A DNA stretch of 64,000 nt, from positions 1-64,000 of the forward strand of contig RXJW01000034.1 of NCBI GenBank assembly GCA_003963005.1. The letters are read 5' to 3'. Below are positions 19,842 through 29,146 of the stretch, piece by piece (position 1 is the stretch's first letter; each line of letters begins with the position of its first letter). A program made the position numbers and the translations under genes. The notes beneath the pieces were generated by a model, which did not search any database, had not been told where the DNA came from, and saw only the letters and a program-made list of their open reading frames with translations. This DNA is from Burkholderiales bacterium (lineage in GTDB: Bacteria; Pseudomonadota; Gammaproteobacteria; Burkholderiales; Burkholderiaceae_C).

Positions 19842-19909
19842 AACGCCGCGAAACTCCAGCGGGCCCTGGCGGACCATAATTCCCCGCCACACGAACGTTG
19901 AGACAAGCC

Positions 19910-21340
19910 ATGACCCGCGCCACCAAGATCGTCGCCACCCTCGGCCCCGCTTCCAACACGGCGGAGGTGCTGGAACAGATGATCCGGGCCGGCGTCGATG
20001 TCGTGCGGCTGAACTTCTCCCACGGCAAGGCGCAAGACCACATCGATCGCGCGACGATGGTTCGCGAGGCCGCGGCGCGTGTGGGCAAGTCGGTGGCCAT
20101 CATGGCCGACCTGCAGGGCCCCAAGATCCGCGTCGGCAAGTTCGAGAACGGCAAGATCGAGCTGATCCCCGGCGCCAAGTTCATCCTCGACGCCGACCGC
20201 ACCGAGCTCGGCAACCAGGACATCGCCAGCCTCGACTACAAGGAACTGCCCCGTGACGTGAAGCCGGGCGACACGCTGCTGCTGAACGACGGCCTGCTGG
20301 TGCTGACCGTGGAAGCGGTGCGCGGCGCGCAGGTGCACACGGTCGTGAAGCTCGGCGGCGAGCTGTCCAACAACAAGGGCATCAACAAGCAGGGCGGCGG
20401 CCTGACCGCGCCGGCGCTGACCGGCAAGGACATGGAAGACATCAAGACCGCGATGTCCTTCCAGTGCGAATACCTGGCCGTGAGCTTCCCGAAGAACGCC
20501 ACCGACATGGAGATGGCGCGCCAGCTCGCCAACGTGGCCGGCGAGCCCTACCGCCACAAGCCGGCCATGATCGCCAAGATCGAGCGCTACGAGGCCATCC
20601 CGCACCTGGAAGCCATCCTGAAGGCGTCCGACGGCATCATGGTCGCCCGCGGCGACCTGGCCGTGGAGGTGGGCAATGCCGCGGTGCCGGCGCTGCAAAA
20701 GCGCATGATCAAGATGGCCCGCGAGCTGGACAAGGTGTCCATCACGGCCACGCAGATGATGGAGTCGATGATCGTGAACCCGGTGCCCACGCGCGCCGAG
20801 GTCAGCGACGTGGCCAACGCGGTGCTGGACGGCACCGACGCCGTGATGCTCTCGGCCGAGACGGCGGCCGGCAAGTATCCGATCGAGACCGTCGAGCAGA
20901 TGGCCAACATCGCGCTGGAAGCCGAGCGCGCCGAGTTCGTCACGCTGGACACCGACTTCGCCGGTCGCCAGTTCGGCCGCATCGACCAGTCCATCGCCAT
21001 GGGCGCGCTGTTCACCGCGCACCACCTCGGCTGCAAGGCCATCCTGGCGCTGACCGAGTCGGGGTCGACGGCGCTGTGGATGAGCCGCCACCGCATCAAC
21101 GTGCCGATCTTCGGCCTCACGACGCAGACGGTCAGCCAGCGCAAGATGTCGCTCTACCGCAATGTCACGCCCCTCCTGATGGCGAAGTTCGACGACCGCG
21201 ACGCTGCGCTGGCGGCGGCCGAGAAGATCCTGGTCGAGCGCGGCGTGCTGATGCCGGGTGACACCTACGCCATCACCTGCGGCGAGCCGATGGGCTACCC
21301 CGGCGGCACGAACATGCTCAAGGTCTGCCGCGTGGGCTGA
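19910..21340 (+). CDS. pyk: Pyruvate kinase
   Basis: Last step of glycolysis, phosphoenolpyruvate plus ADP to pyruvate plus ATP. The 476-residue protein starts TRATKIVATLGPAS and has the substrate and metal motif MVARGDLAVEVG, the ATQMMESM segment and the DVANAVLDGTDAVMLSAET signature. The start is ATG 19910; a TTG four codons upstream is less likely. The protein is full length with the C-terminal regulatory domain. In the same window a PPi-dependent phosphofructokinase is present, which makes glycolysis here partly PPi-linked. Confidence 0.97.
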   Translation: MTRATKIVATLGPASNTAEVLEQMIRAGVDVVRLNFSHGKAQDHIDRATMVREAAARVGKSVAIMADLQGPKIRVGKFENGKIELIPGAKFILDADRTELGNQDIASLDYKELPRDVKPGDTLLLNDGLLVLTVEAVRGAQVHTVVKLGGELSNNKGINKQGGGLTAPALTGKDMEDIKTAMSFQCEYLAVSFPKNATDMEMARQLANVAGEPYRHKPAMIAKIERYEAIPHLEAILKASDGIMVARGDLAVEVGNAAVPALQKRMIKMARELDKVSITATQMMESMIVNPVPTRAEVSDVANAVLDGTDAVMLSAETAAGKYPIETVEQMANIALEAERAEFVTLDTDFAGRQFGRIDQSIAMGALFTAHHLGCKAILALTESGSTALWMSRHRINVPIFGLTTQTVSQRKMSLYRNVTPLLMAKFDDRDAALAAAEKILVERGVLMPGDTYAITCGEPMGYPGGTNMLKVCRVG

Positions 21341-21427
21341 GCGGCAGGCACCGGGCGGGCGCACCCGTCAGGCGGCTGACAGACGCGGGCAAGGGCACTG
21401 TCACACCGTTTTCTCACAATCCGGGCC

Positions 21428-22384
21428 ATGTCCGACACGGTCCGTCTCCCCACCGCCACGCTCGACGTGGTGCTGCCTGCCTTCAACGAAGCTGCCAACC
21501 TGCCCGCGCTGTTCGACCAGTTGCGCCGTACCCTGGCCGATCTGACGCCGCATTGGCGCGTCGTGCTGGTCGACGACGGCAGCACCGATGCCACCGGCGC
21601 GGTCGCGCTCGCAGCGAGGCAGGCGGGCTTCCCGGTGCGCTATGTGCGCCTGTCACGCAACTTCGGCAAGGAGGCGGCGCTGACGGCAGGCCTGGCACTG
21701 GCTGATGCGGACCGCGTGCTGCTGATGGACGCTGACGGGCAGCATGCGCCGGACCTCGTGCCGCAGATGCTGCAGGCGTGGTTGAACGGGGCCGACATGG
21801 CCTGTGCCGTGCGCGCCAACCGGGACGGCGAGGGGCCGATCAAGCGCTGGGGCACGCGGCTGTTCTATGGCATCGTCAATGCGGCTGCGCACCAGCACAT
21901 TCCGCCGGATGCCGGTGACTTCCGCCTGTTGGACCGGCGCGTGGTGCAAGCGCTCAACGCGCTGCCCGAGCGCAATCGCTTCATGAAGGGCCTGTACGCC
22001 TGGGTCGGCTTTCGCACCGAATTCCTGCCCTACACGCCCCTGGCACGCTCGCATGGCCGCAGCCATTTCTCGTTGAGCCGCCTGCTTCGACTCGCGTTCG
22101 ACGGCGTCACGGCCTTCACCAATCTGCCGCTGCGCATCTGGAGCCTGATCGGTGCGGTGGTGGCGTTCTGTGCGCTCGGCTATGGCGCTTTCCTCGTCAT
22201 CGAGCACCTGCTCTACGGGCACCCCATCCCGGGCTGGCCGACCGTCGTGGTCGGCCTGATGTTCTCCAGCGGCGTGCAGTTGCTGTCCATCGGCATCCTG
22301 GGCGAATACGTGGGCCGCATCTTCGACGAGGTGAAGCAGCGGCCGCTGTACCTGGTGGCGCACGACTCGGGCCCGGTGCAGTGA
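21428..22384 (+). CDS. GtrB/ArnC-like family 2 glycosyltransferase
   Basis: 318-residue membrane-bound glycosyltransferase of the polyprenyl-phosphate sugar synthase type. It has the nucleotide motif VDDGSTDATGAV, the catalytic metal motif DADGQH (near residue 101), and two C-terminal helices (about 240-262 and 275-300) that anchor it in the inner membrane. Such enzymes charge undecaprenyl phosphate with a sugar for later transfer to lipid A or O-antigen. The stop overlaps the next start as GTGA. The nearby GtrA and ArnT-like genes support a role in surface-glycan modification. Confidence 0.9.
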   Translation: MSDTVRLPTATLDVVLPAFNEAANLPALFDQLRRTLADLTPHWRVVLVDDGSTDATGAVALAARQAGFPVRYVRLSRNFGKEAALTAGLALADADRVLLMDADGQHAPDLVPQMLQAWLNGADMACAVRANRDGEGPIKRWGTRLFYGIVNAAAHQHIPPDAGDFRLLDRRVVQALNALPERNRFMKGLYAWVGFRTEFLPYTPLARSHGRSHFSLSRLLRLAFDGVTAFTNLPLRIWSLIGAVVAFCALGYGAFLVIEHLLYGHPIPGWPTVVVGLMFSSGVQLLSIGILGEYVGRIFDEVKQRPLYLVAHDSGPVQ

Positions 22385-23169
22385 CGCCGCGCCGGCTCAC
22401 CGTCTGCGCCGACGACTACGGCCTCGGCCCGGCGGTGGACCGCGGCATCCTGGCGCTGGCAGCCCAGGGGCGCATCACGGCGCTGAGCTGCCTCGTCACG
22501 TCCAAGCGCTGGCCGGCCAGCGGTGAAGCACTGGAAGCTTGCCGTGCAGCCGCAGGCCTGCATTTCAACTTGACCGAGGGCGAGCCCCTGAGCCCTGCGC
22601 TGCGCCGTCACTGGCCGCGCTTCCCGTCGCTCGGCCGGCTGATCGCGCTGTCGATGGCTGGCCGTCTGCCGCCCGCCGTGGCGGATGAGTTCCAGGCGCA
22701 GCTGCATCAGTTCATCGCCGTGACCGACGCCGCGCCGGCCTTTGTCGACGGCCACCAGCACGTGCATGCCCTGCCCGGCGTGCGGCCCTTCGCGCTGGCG
22801 GCAGCCGAGCAACTGGGTGTGCCGCTGCGCAACACGGGTCGCGTGCTCGGGCCAGGTTTTGCCTTCAAGCGCGGCGTCATCGCGGCCTGCGGGGGGCGGG
22901 CGCTGGCCGCGCAGGCGCGTGCGCGCGGTGTGGCGATGCCGAGCGCGCTGGTGGGCGTCTACGACTTCGACCCCCGGGCGGACTACCGCCAGCTGGTGCG
23001 TCGCTGGCTGCCGTCGGCGCCGGACGGGGCCTTGCTGTTCTGCCACCCGGCGCTGGGCGAGCCTGACCCGGGTGACGTGATCGCCGCCGCACGGGCGCGG
23101 GAGATGGCCTATCTCGCCAGCGAGGCCTTCGTGGAAGACCTCGACGCAGCAGGCATCAGCCTGGCTTGA
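22381..23169 (+). CDS. ChbG/HpnK-family (YdjC-like) deacetylase
   Basis: 262-residue protein with the YdjC fold: LTVCADDYGLGPAVDRGI holds the metal Asp pair near the N-terminus and FVDGHQHVHALPGVR carries the two metal His. Family members remove acetyl groups from amino sugars or act on hopanoid head-groups. It starts with GTG overlapping the preceding stop (GTGA), so it is translated with the GT2 gene. It would act on a sugar made or moved by its neighbours. The 3' end overlaps the convergent gtrA-like gene by 14 bases. Confidence 0.86.
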   Translation: MTPRRLTVCADDYGLGPAVDRGILALAAQGRITALSCLVTSKRWPASGEALEACRAAAGLHFNLTEGEPLSPALRRHWPRFPSLGRLIALSMAGRLPPAVADEFQAQLHQFIAVTDAAPAFVDGHQHVHALPGVRPFALAAAEQLGVPLRNTGRVLGPGFAFKRGVIAACGGRALAAQARARGVAMPSALVGVYDFDPRADYRQLVRRWLPSAPDGALLFCHPALGEPDPGDVIAAARAREMAYLASEAFVEDLDAAGISLA

Positions 23170-23524
23170 ACGACCAGGCGCGGTTGACGGCGAAGGTCGC
23201 CAACATCACCACCCCCGTGGCCAGGACTTGGGCCAGCAGGTAGTGCAGGCCACCCTGCACGCCCAGCGCCACCAGCCCCATGCCCAGTACCGCCCCGGCG
23301 CCCGCGGTCACATGAAAGCGCGCCCAGGCGGCAGCCAGCGGCCCGCGGTGCCCGAAGGTGTAGTGCCGGTTGCCCCAGAACGCCACCTGGGCGCCGAGCA
23401 GGGCGCCGGTGCCGGATGCCAGCCAGGCTGGCCAGTGGCCTGCCTCGACGGCTAAGGCCATCAGCGCGTAGTGCGCCGCCGTGGCCAGCACGCCGACGGC
23501 GGCGTAGCGCGACAGGCGTTTCAC
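23156..23524 (-). CDS. GtrA-family membrane protein
   Basis: 122-residue protein with four helices (VKRLSRYAAVGVLATAAH start; WGNRHYTF loop; C-terminal AVNRAWSF), fitting GtrA, proposed to flip polyprenyl-linked sugars across the inner membrane. The start is GTG at 23524, inside the TGA of the ArnT-like gene (GTGA overlap); longer in-frame upstream starts lie wholly within that gene. Together with the GT2 enzyme on the other strand it forms the GtrA/GtrB pair. Confidence 0.85.
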   Translation of the reverse strand: MKRLSRYAAVGVLATAAHYALMALAVEAGHWPAWLASGTGALLGAQVAFWGNRHYTFGHRGPLAAAWARFHVTAGAGAVLGMGLVALGVQGGLHYLLAQVLATGVVMLATFAVNRAWSFKPG

Positions 23525-24966
23525 GGGCAGGTGGCCGGGCGCGGCAGCGTGAACAGCGCAGCACGCCGACCTTCGAAGGCCAGTTGGGCGTCGGGCAGGG
23601 CGTCGGCGCGTGTGGCGACAAGCCAGATCCGGCCCGGCGCACAACGTTCGCGCGCGAGGCGCTCGGGTGTCCACAGCACGCGCTCACCCAGCGCCGGGGC
23701 GAAGCGCGCGGCATCGGACAGTTCGCGCTGCCAGTTGTCACCGCCCTGGCGGCGCAGGCCCTCCCAGTCGGCCAGGACGGCGGGCGGCTCGGAGAGCCTG
23801 GCCTGCAGCCGCAGGTCGAAGAAGGGCTCCCCGGTCACCACCACGCGGTCGCCGGGTGCCAGGCGCGAGCGCAGGGCGGCGCCGACGTCGGCGTGGTCGG
23901 GCTTGCCCCAGACCATGATCGCCGGCACGGCGGCCACGCACAGCAGTGCACCCATGCCCCAGGCCCAGCGCGCACCGCGACGCCCCTGCCAGGCCTGCCA
24001 CAGCAGCACCGCCAGCGGCAGCAGGGCCGGCAGCACATAACCCACCAGCTTGGAGCGCGGCATTGAGAAGAAGCCGACGATGACGACGATCCACCAGAGC
24101 TCGAAGCTGCCGCGCCGCAGCGCACCGATGAGGCGCAGGCTGGCGGGCAGTGTGGCCAGCGGCAGCACCGCCAGGAAGAACCACACCGGCTGCGCGTTGT
24201 TGAAGCGAGCCTCGGTGTAGCGGTGGAAGTGCTGCTCGATGATGAAGTAATCGAAGAAGCCGGGATAGCGCTGCTGCATCAACAGCATCCAGGGCAGGGC
24301 GATCAGCGCGAACACGGCCAGACCCGCCGGATGGAGTGCCTGCACCAGCGCGCGCCAGCGACGCTGCATGATCAGCCAGGGCAGGACCACCAGGCCTGGC
24401 AGCACGATGCCGATCAGCCCCTTGGACAGCACCGCCAGGGCCATGGCCGCCCACGCCGCGCACAGCCAGCCCAGGCGCAGGCGGTCCCCGCCCAGGGCGA
24501 CACGTGCGCTGACGACGGCCAGTGACATCCAGCCCGCGACGAGCATGTCGTGGTTGGCGTATTGCGCGCCCAGGTAGAACAGCGGCAGCACGGCCAGCCA
24601 GGCCAGGGCCTGCTGCGCGTCACGCAGCCCGTGGCGAACCCGCACCTCGATCCACAGCGCCCAGCCGAGCAGCCAGGCACCCAGCAGCGGCGCCGCGCGC
24701 AACGCCAGCGGTGTGGGACCGAGCAGGGCCATCGCCGCACGGTCGATCCAGTACATCAGCGGTGGCTTGTGGAAGTAGGGCAGCCCGAAGAGCGTCGGCG
24801 TCCACCAGTTGCCGTCCGACAGCATCTCGTAGGCCACGCCGCCGTAGCGGCCTTCGTCGGGCAAGGCGACCGGGCGCCATCCGGCCAGGGCCACGAGCCA
24901 CACGGCCAGCAGCAACAGCGGCCACCCATCCGGCAGGCGGCGCCGCACATCATCCAAGGCATTCAT
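23521..24966 (-). CDS. ArnT-like membrane glycosyltransferase (GT83/PMT type)
   Basis: 481-residue inner-membrane protein with about 11-12 helices. The N-terminal periplasmic loop RPVALPDEGRYGGVAYEML carries the Asp-Glu pair typical of ArnT/PMT enzymes, followed by FHKPPLMYWI and the motif QHFHRYTEARFNN near residue 250. Such enzymes move a sugar from undecaprenyl phosphate to lipid A or another acceptor. I start it at ATG 24966 (MNALDDVRRRL); ATG 24990 is possible. With the GT2, GtrA-like and deacetylase genes it makes a small surface-modification locus; the sugar is unknown. Confidence 0.88.
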   Translation of the reverse strand: MNALDDVRRRLPDGWPLLLLAVWLVALAGWRPVALPDEGRYGGVAYEMLSDGNWWTPTLFGLPYFHKPPLMYWIDRAAMALLGPTPLALRAAPLLGAWLLGWALWIEVRVRHGLRDAQQALAWLAVLPLFYLGAQYANHDMLVAGWMSLAVVSARVALGGDRLRLGWLCAAWAAMALAVLSKGLIGIVLPGLVVLPWLIMQRRWRALVQALHPAGLAVFALIALPWMLLMQQRYPGFFDYFIIEQHFHRYTEARFNNAQPVWFFLAVLPLATLPASLRLIGALRRGSFELWWIVVIVGFFSMPRSKLVGYVLPALLPLAVLLWQAWQGRRGARWAWGMGALLCVAAVPAIMVWGKPDHADVGAALRSRLAPGDRVVVTGEPFFDLRLQARLSEPPAVLADWEGLRRQGGDNWQRELSDAARFAPALGERVLWTPERLARERCAPGRIWLVATRADALPDAQLAFEGRRAALFTLPRPATCP

Positions 24967-25078
24967 GCCGCCAGCGTAGTGCTTGTGCATGACGCTCCGT
25001 GTCGCGGGGCTGTCAGGAAGGCGTCACTGCCGACGCGACTCGGGGGCAGGCTGCCGCCACGGCACCAGGCCGCGCGGT

Positions 25079-25543
25079 TCACTTCGTGATGATGTCCCGG
25101 TGGAAAAAGGCCACGCGCGCAAGCAGCTGGTTCTGCACGCCGAAGGGCACGTCGGCCGCATGCATGGCGTCCTGCAAATGCTCCACGAGCGCGTTGAACG
25201 CCGCGCGGTCGATGCCCAGGTGGGCGTGGGCGTCCTTCATGCTGACGCCGTCATACGTGCAGGGACCACCTGCAACCACGCAGAAGTAGTCGCCCAGCAC
25301 GCGCTTGAGGTAGTTCGTGTTGACACCGTCGAAGTAGCGCGCAATGCGAGGGTCTTTCAGCATGCGCTCGTAGAAGTCGTCAGTGAAACGGCGGATGCGG
25401 GCTTCGCCGCCCAGGGCGCGGAACAGGGCATCGTCAGCGGCGAGCGGCGCGGGTGCAGGCGCGGCAGCCGCCGGGCCCTGGGCTGCGGACCAGGGGGAGG
25501 TCAGGGCGAAAACCAGGGCGAGGGCAGCGCGGGCGGGCAGCAT
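25079..25543 (-). CDS. Exported group 1 truncated haemoglobin
   Basis: 154-residue haem protein with an N-terminal signal peptide (MLPARAALALVFALTSPWSAAQ) and an Ala/Pro spacer before the globin core (from about residue 38). The core has LFRALGGEARIRRFTDDFYERML, the B/C region and the F-helix His in MKDAHAHLGIDRAAF. The group 1 assignment rests on this pattern and the C-terminal EHLQDAMHAADVPFG. Most truncated haemoglobins are cytoplasmic; export would suggest periplasmic NO/O2 chemistry or haem handling. It seems to stand alone. Confidence 0.85.
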   Translation of the reverse strand: MLPARAALALVFALTSPWSAAQGPAAAAPAPAPLAADDALFRALGGEARIRRFTDDFYERMLKDPRIARYFDGVNTNYLKRVLGDYFCVVAGGPCTYDGVSMKDAHAHLGIDRAAFNALVEHLQDAMHAADVPFGVQNQLLARVAFFHRDIITK

Positions 25544-25550
25544 CCGGGTT

Positions 25551-25574
25551 GTTCAGCGAGAGGTTCAGCGAGAG
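25551..25574. repeat. 12-base tandem repeat, two copies
   Basis: GTTCAGCGAGAG occurs twice in direct succession just upstream of the truncated-haemoglobin start. It may be a replication slip or part of a regulator site. The rest of the 259-base gap up to the solute-binding gene shows no clear gene or hairpin. Confidence 0.7.
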
Positions 25575-25802
25575 GTGGGGCCTCGCAGTCTAGGAGGCTG
25601 GCACGGTCGACCGGGCGACGCCGGTGGGCGAATCCGTGCGCCGATCACAGTCTGGCAGTTCACGCGCTGGGCTGCCGCCTCGTCGCGAAGACACCCCCCG
25701 AGATGATCGGGCATGGCTTCCGTCGGGGCGTCGTCCACTGCAGGTCACTCCCTGCGTGCCCCTGTCGCCGTCTTGGGGCTTCGACCTTCCTATGATGGCG
25801 CC

Positions 25803-26537
25803 ATGCTCATGCGCCGCGTCTTTCTCGCTGGGGTCATGCTGGGCGTGCTCACCGCATCCGCGGCTGCGGCACCGCCCGGGGCGTTGGTGATGGTGGTGGA
25901 CACGAGTGCCGTGATGCCCGAGGCCCGCATCGACGGCGGACAGGTGCGCGAGGGCTTGCATGCCGATCTCGGCGAAGCACTCGGGCGCCGGCTTGGCCGG
26001 AGCGTGCAGATGCGCGCCTTGCCGCGCAAGCGCATCGGTCAGGCCCTGGAACTCGGAGAGGCTGACCTGGTGTGCGACTACCAAAGCGCCTGGCTGCCCG
26101 GCCCCTTCGCGTGGAGCCGGGCCTTCATCCCGGACCAGACCGTGCTCGTCACGGCCGCGAGCACACCGCCACCGTCGGGCCTGCCGGCCGTGGCCGGGCA
26201 GGCCATCGGCACGGTGCTGGGCTATGCCTATCCGGAGGCCGAGGCGGTGCTCGGATCCGGCCTTCGGCGCGATGATGCGCCGGACGCCGTGGCCAACCTG
26301 AGGAAGCTGTCGCTGGGCCGTGTGGCCCACGCGCTCACCGGGCGGCGGTTGCTGGACTACCAGCAGCGCAGCGGCGGCTTCACGCTGCCGGTGCATGCGC
26401 CGCTGGTCGTGGCCGAGGTGCTCGGCCAGTGCGCCCTGTCGCCGCGCAGCGCGGTCACGCTGTCGGCGCTGAATGCCGCCATCCAGGCCCTCGTGGCCCA
26501 GGGCGAGCTGGCGCGCATCCTCGCGCGCTACCGCTGA
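25803..26537 (+). CDS. Periplasmic solute-binding protein (type 2 fold)
   Basis: 244-residue exported protein, signal peptide MLMRRVFLAGVMLGVLTASA then AAAPPG. The mature part resembles SBP_bac_3 proteins of amino-acid transporters (VVDTSAVMPEARIDGGQVREGLHADLGEAL at residues 21-50, later AVAGQAIGTVLGYAYPEAEAVLGSG). No permease or ATPase is adjacent, so it may be an orphan receptor or serve a system elsewhere. It lies convergent with cphA with no gap: the two stop codons abut as TGATCA. The start could also be the ATG two codons later. Confidence 0.75.
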   Translation: MLMRRVFLAGVMLGVLTASAAAAPPGALVMVVDTSAVMPEARIDGGQVREGLHADLGEALGRRLGRSVQMRALPRKRIGQALELGEADLVCDYQSAWLPGPFAWSRAFIPDQTVLVTAASTPPPSGLPAVAGQAIGTVLGYAYPEAEAVLGSGLRRDDAPDAVANLRKLSLGRVAHALTGRRLLDYQQRSGGFTLPVHAPLVVAEVLGQCALSPRSAVTLSALNAAIQALVAQGELARILARYR

Positions 26538-29099
26538 TCAGCCCTCGGCAATGCGCCGGGCCAGGTGGGCCAGGGCTTCCTCGACCTGGTCGACCAGCAC
26601 CAGGCACAAATCGCCCGGCTGCAGGCGCGACAGCGCCCGGTCGATGGCGATGAACTCGCCGACGATCTCCTCGACGTGGCGGGTGCGCGTGGCGCCTTCC
26701 AGGCCGGCGCGCAGCAGCGCCACGACCTCGCCGGCTGCGCGGCCACGCTGGCATGCGTCCTCGTACAGGATGACGTCGTCGAAGGCCGCACCCAGGATCT
26801 CGGTCTGGATGCGGATGTCCTCGTCACGCCGATCGCCCGCGCCGCTGATCACGACGACGCGCTTGTTGGCCGGCATCGCCGCCACGGCATCGACCAGCGC
26901 CTTCATCGCGTCGCCGTTGTGGCCGTAGTCGGCAATGACGGTGGCACCGCGGTAGTCCATCACGTTGAATCGACCAGGCGCGTTGTCCGCGTCGTTCGCG
27001 AAGCTGCCCACGCCTCGGCGGATGGTGTCCCAGTCCAAGCCCACGCCCCAGGCGGCGGCCACCGCGGCCATCGCGTTCTGCACCTGGAAGCCGATGACGC
27101 CGCCGCGCGTGAGCGGGATGTCGCGCAGCGGGATGCTCTCGCGCCAGACACCCTGGGCGGCCACGATCTGGTCACCGTCCACGTAGACACAGCGTTTGCC
27201 CTGGGCACGGTGCGTGGCCATCAGCGGGTGGTGCCGGTCGGCGGCGAAGAAGATGACCTGGCCCGGGCAGACCGCGGCCATGCCGGCGGTCAGGGGATCG
27301 GCCGCATTCAGCACCGCATAGCCGTTGGGTGCCACGTTCTGGACGATGACGCGCTTGACCAGCACGATGTCCTCGGCCGTGTTGAGGAAGTTCATGCCGA
27401 GATGGTCGCCGGCACCGATGTTGGTGACGACGGCGACCTGGCAGCGATCGAAGCCCAGCCCCTCGCGCAGGATGCCACCGCGGGCGGTTTCGAGCACGGC
27501 GGCCTCGACGTCCGGGTGCATCAGCACGTTGCGGGCGCTCTTGGGGCCGGAACAGTCGCCACTGTCGATCTGGCGGCCGTCGACGTAGACGCCGTCGGTG
27601 TTGGTCATGCCGACCTTCAGCCCGCAGCTCGCGAACAGGTGGGCGATCAGGCGCGTGACGGTCGTCTTGCCATTGGTGCCCGTGACGGCGACCACCGGGA
27701 TGCGGCCGTCCTCGGCCTTGTTGCTGCTGCCGAACAGGTGGCCGATGATGGCCTCGCCCACGTTGCGGCCCTTGCCGAAGCTCGGGCTCAGGTGCATGCG
27801 CAGGCCCGGCGCGGCATTCACTTCGACGATGCCGCCGTTGATCTCCTCCAGCGGGCGCAGCACGCTTTCGGCCACGATGTCCACGCCGCACACGTGCAGG
27901 CCGACCACCTGGGCCGCGGCGATGGCACGGGCAGCCACTTCGGGGTGCACGTCGTCGGTCACGTCGGTGGCCGTGCCGCCCGTCGAGAGGTTGGCGTTGT
28001 TGCGCAGGATCACGCGCTGGCCCTTCTCGGGCACGGACTCGGGCGTCAGGCCCTGCTGCGTGAGGCGCGCGACGGCGATGTCGTCAAACCGGATCTTGGT
28101 CAGCGAGGTGGCATGGCCGTCACCGCGGCGCGGGTCGGCGTTGACCTTGTCGACCAGTTGCTTGACGGTGTGCTGGCCGTCGCCGATGACATGCGGCGGG
28201 TCGCGGCGGGCGGCGGCAATCAGCTTGTCGCCGATGACGAGCAAGCGGTAGTCGCCGCCCGGCAGGAACTTCTCGACCATCACCTGGCCGATCTCGTCGG
28301 CTGCCTTGTAGGCAATGTCGAAATGCGCGCGGTCCACGACATTGACCGTCACGCCCTTGCCCTGGTTGCCGTCCTGCGGCTTCACGACCACCGGCAGACC
28401 GATCTCCAGGGCCACGGCCCAGCCGTCGTCGGGCGAGTCGACCGGGCGACCGATGGGCACGGGCACGCCGGCAGCCTGCAACAGTCGCTTGCAGAGGTCC
28501 TTGTCCTGCGCGATGGATTCGCTGACGGCGCTGGTCGCGTCGACCTCGGCGGCCCAGATGCGGCGCTGCTTGGCACCCCAGCCGAACTGCACGAGGCTGC
28601 CCTGGGTCAGGCGCCGGTACGGGATGCCGCGCGCGATGGCGGCGTTGACGATGGAGCCGGTCGAGGGGCCGAGGCGGATGTCCTCGTCCAGCTCGCGCAG
28701 CTGCGCAAGCGCCGCGTCGGCATCGAACTCGCCACCCTTGAGCGCGGCATCCACCAGCTGGACGGCCTGCTCGAAGGCGAGGCGGCCGACGTCTTCTTCG
28801 CTGTACTCGATGACGATCTGGTAGGTGCCCGTGTCGGGTGTGACGTGGGTCTGGCTGAAGGTGACCGGGCAGCCGGCCTGGGCCTGGAGGGCCAGCGTGG
28901 CTTGCTCCAGCACTTGCGCGAGCGAGGCATCGGCGCGCAACTCGCCGATGGTGGGGAAGAGCTGGCGCAGCCGGGGCTCGAAGCCCGGCAGGCGCTCCAA
29001 CGAGCGTTCGGCCTCGCTGCAGTGCACGACGGCTTCGATCGCCGTGTGGCGGCTCCACATGTTGGGGCCGCGCAGCGCGCGGGTGCGGGAAACGTCCAT
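26538..29099 (-). CDS. cphA: Cyanophycin synthetase CphA
   Basis: Polymerises L-Asp and L-Arg, with ATP, into multi-L-arginyl-poly-L-aspartate (cyanophycin), a nitrogen reserve stored in cytoplasmic granules. The 853 residues contain the N-terminal domain (1-160), the ATP-grasp module that adds Asp (about 200-440, with VVVKPQDGNQGKGV at 237-250) and a Mur-ligase-like module that adds Arg, with an intact P-loop GTNGKTT at 474-480 and a complete C-terminal ligase domain (NAPGRFNV at 706, then YGHNGDAMKAL). All catalytic parts are in place. It lies downstream of the second synthetase by 47 bases and is probably in the same transcript. Confidence 0.96.
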   Translation of the reverse strand: MDVSRTRALRGPNMWSRHTAIEAVVHCSEAERSLERLPGFEPRLRQLFPTIGELRADASLAQVLEQATLALQAQAGCPVTFSQTHVTPDTGTYQIVIEYSEEDVGRLAFEQAVQLVDAALKGGEFDADAALAQLRELDEDIRLGPSTGSIVNAAIARGIPYRRLTQGSLVQFGWGAKQRRIWAAEVDATSAVSESIAQDKDLCKRLLQAAGVPVPIGRPVDSPDDGWAVALEIGLPVVVKPQDGNQGKGVTVNVVDRAHFDIAYKAADEIGQVMVEKFLPGGDYRLLVIGDKLIAAARRDPPHVIGDGQHTVKQLVDKVNADPRRGDGHATSLTKIRFDDIAVARLTQQGLTPESVPEKGQRVILRNNANLSTGGTATDVTDDVHPEVAARAIAAAQVVGLHVCGVDIVAESVLRPLEEINGGIVEVNAAPGLRMHLSPSFGKGRNVGEAIIGHLFGSSNKAEDGRIPVVAVTGTNGKTTVTRLIAHLFASCGLKVGMTNTDGVYVDGRQIDSGDCSGPKSARNVLMHPDVEAAVLETARGGILREGLGFDRCQVAVVTNIGAGDHLGMNFLNTAEDIVLVKRVIVQNVAPNGYAVLNAADPLTAGMAAVCPGQVIFFAADRHHPLMATHRAQGKRCVYVDGDQIVAAQGVWRESIPLRDIPLTRGGVIGFQVQNAMAAVAAAWGVGLDWDTIRRGVGSFANDADNAPGRFNVMDYRGATVIADYGHNGDAMKALVDAVAAMPANKRVVVISGAGDRRDEDIRIQTEILGAAFDDVILYEDACQRGRAAGEVVALLRAGLEGATRTRHVEEIVGEFIAIDRALSRLQPGDLCLVLVDQVEEALAHLARRIAEG

Positions 29100-29146
29100 G
29101 ATGTGCTGGGTTGTTGTTGACGCGATGGCGTGGAGGCGGCGAGCGC

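Noticed and set aside
26565-29120. An 851-codon open frame on the plus strand opposite cphA
   Set aside because: Antisense shadow of cphA; residue makeup is His/Asp/Gly/Val-biased and has no motif.
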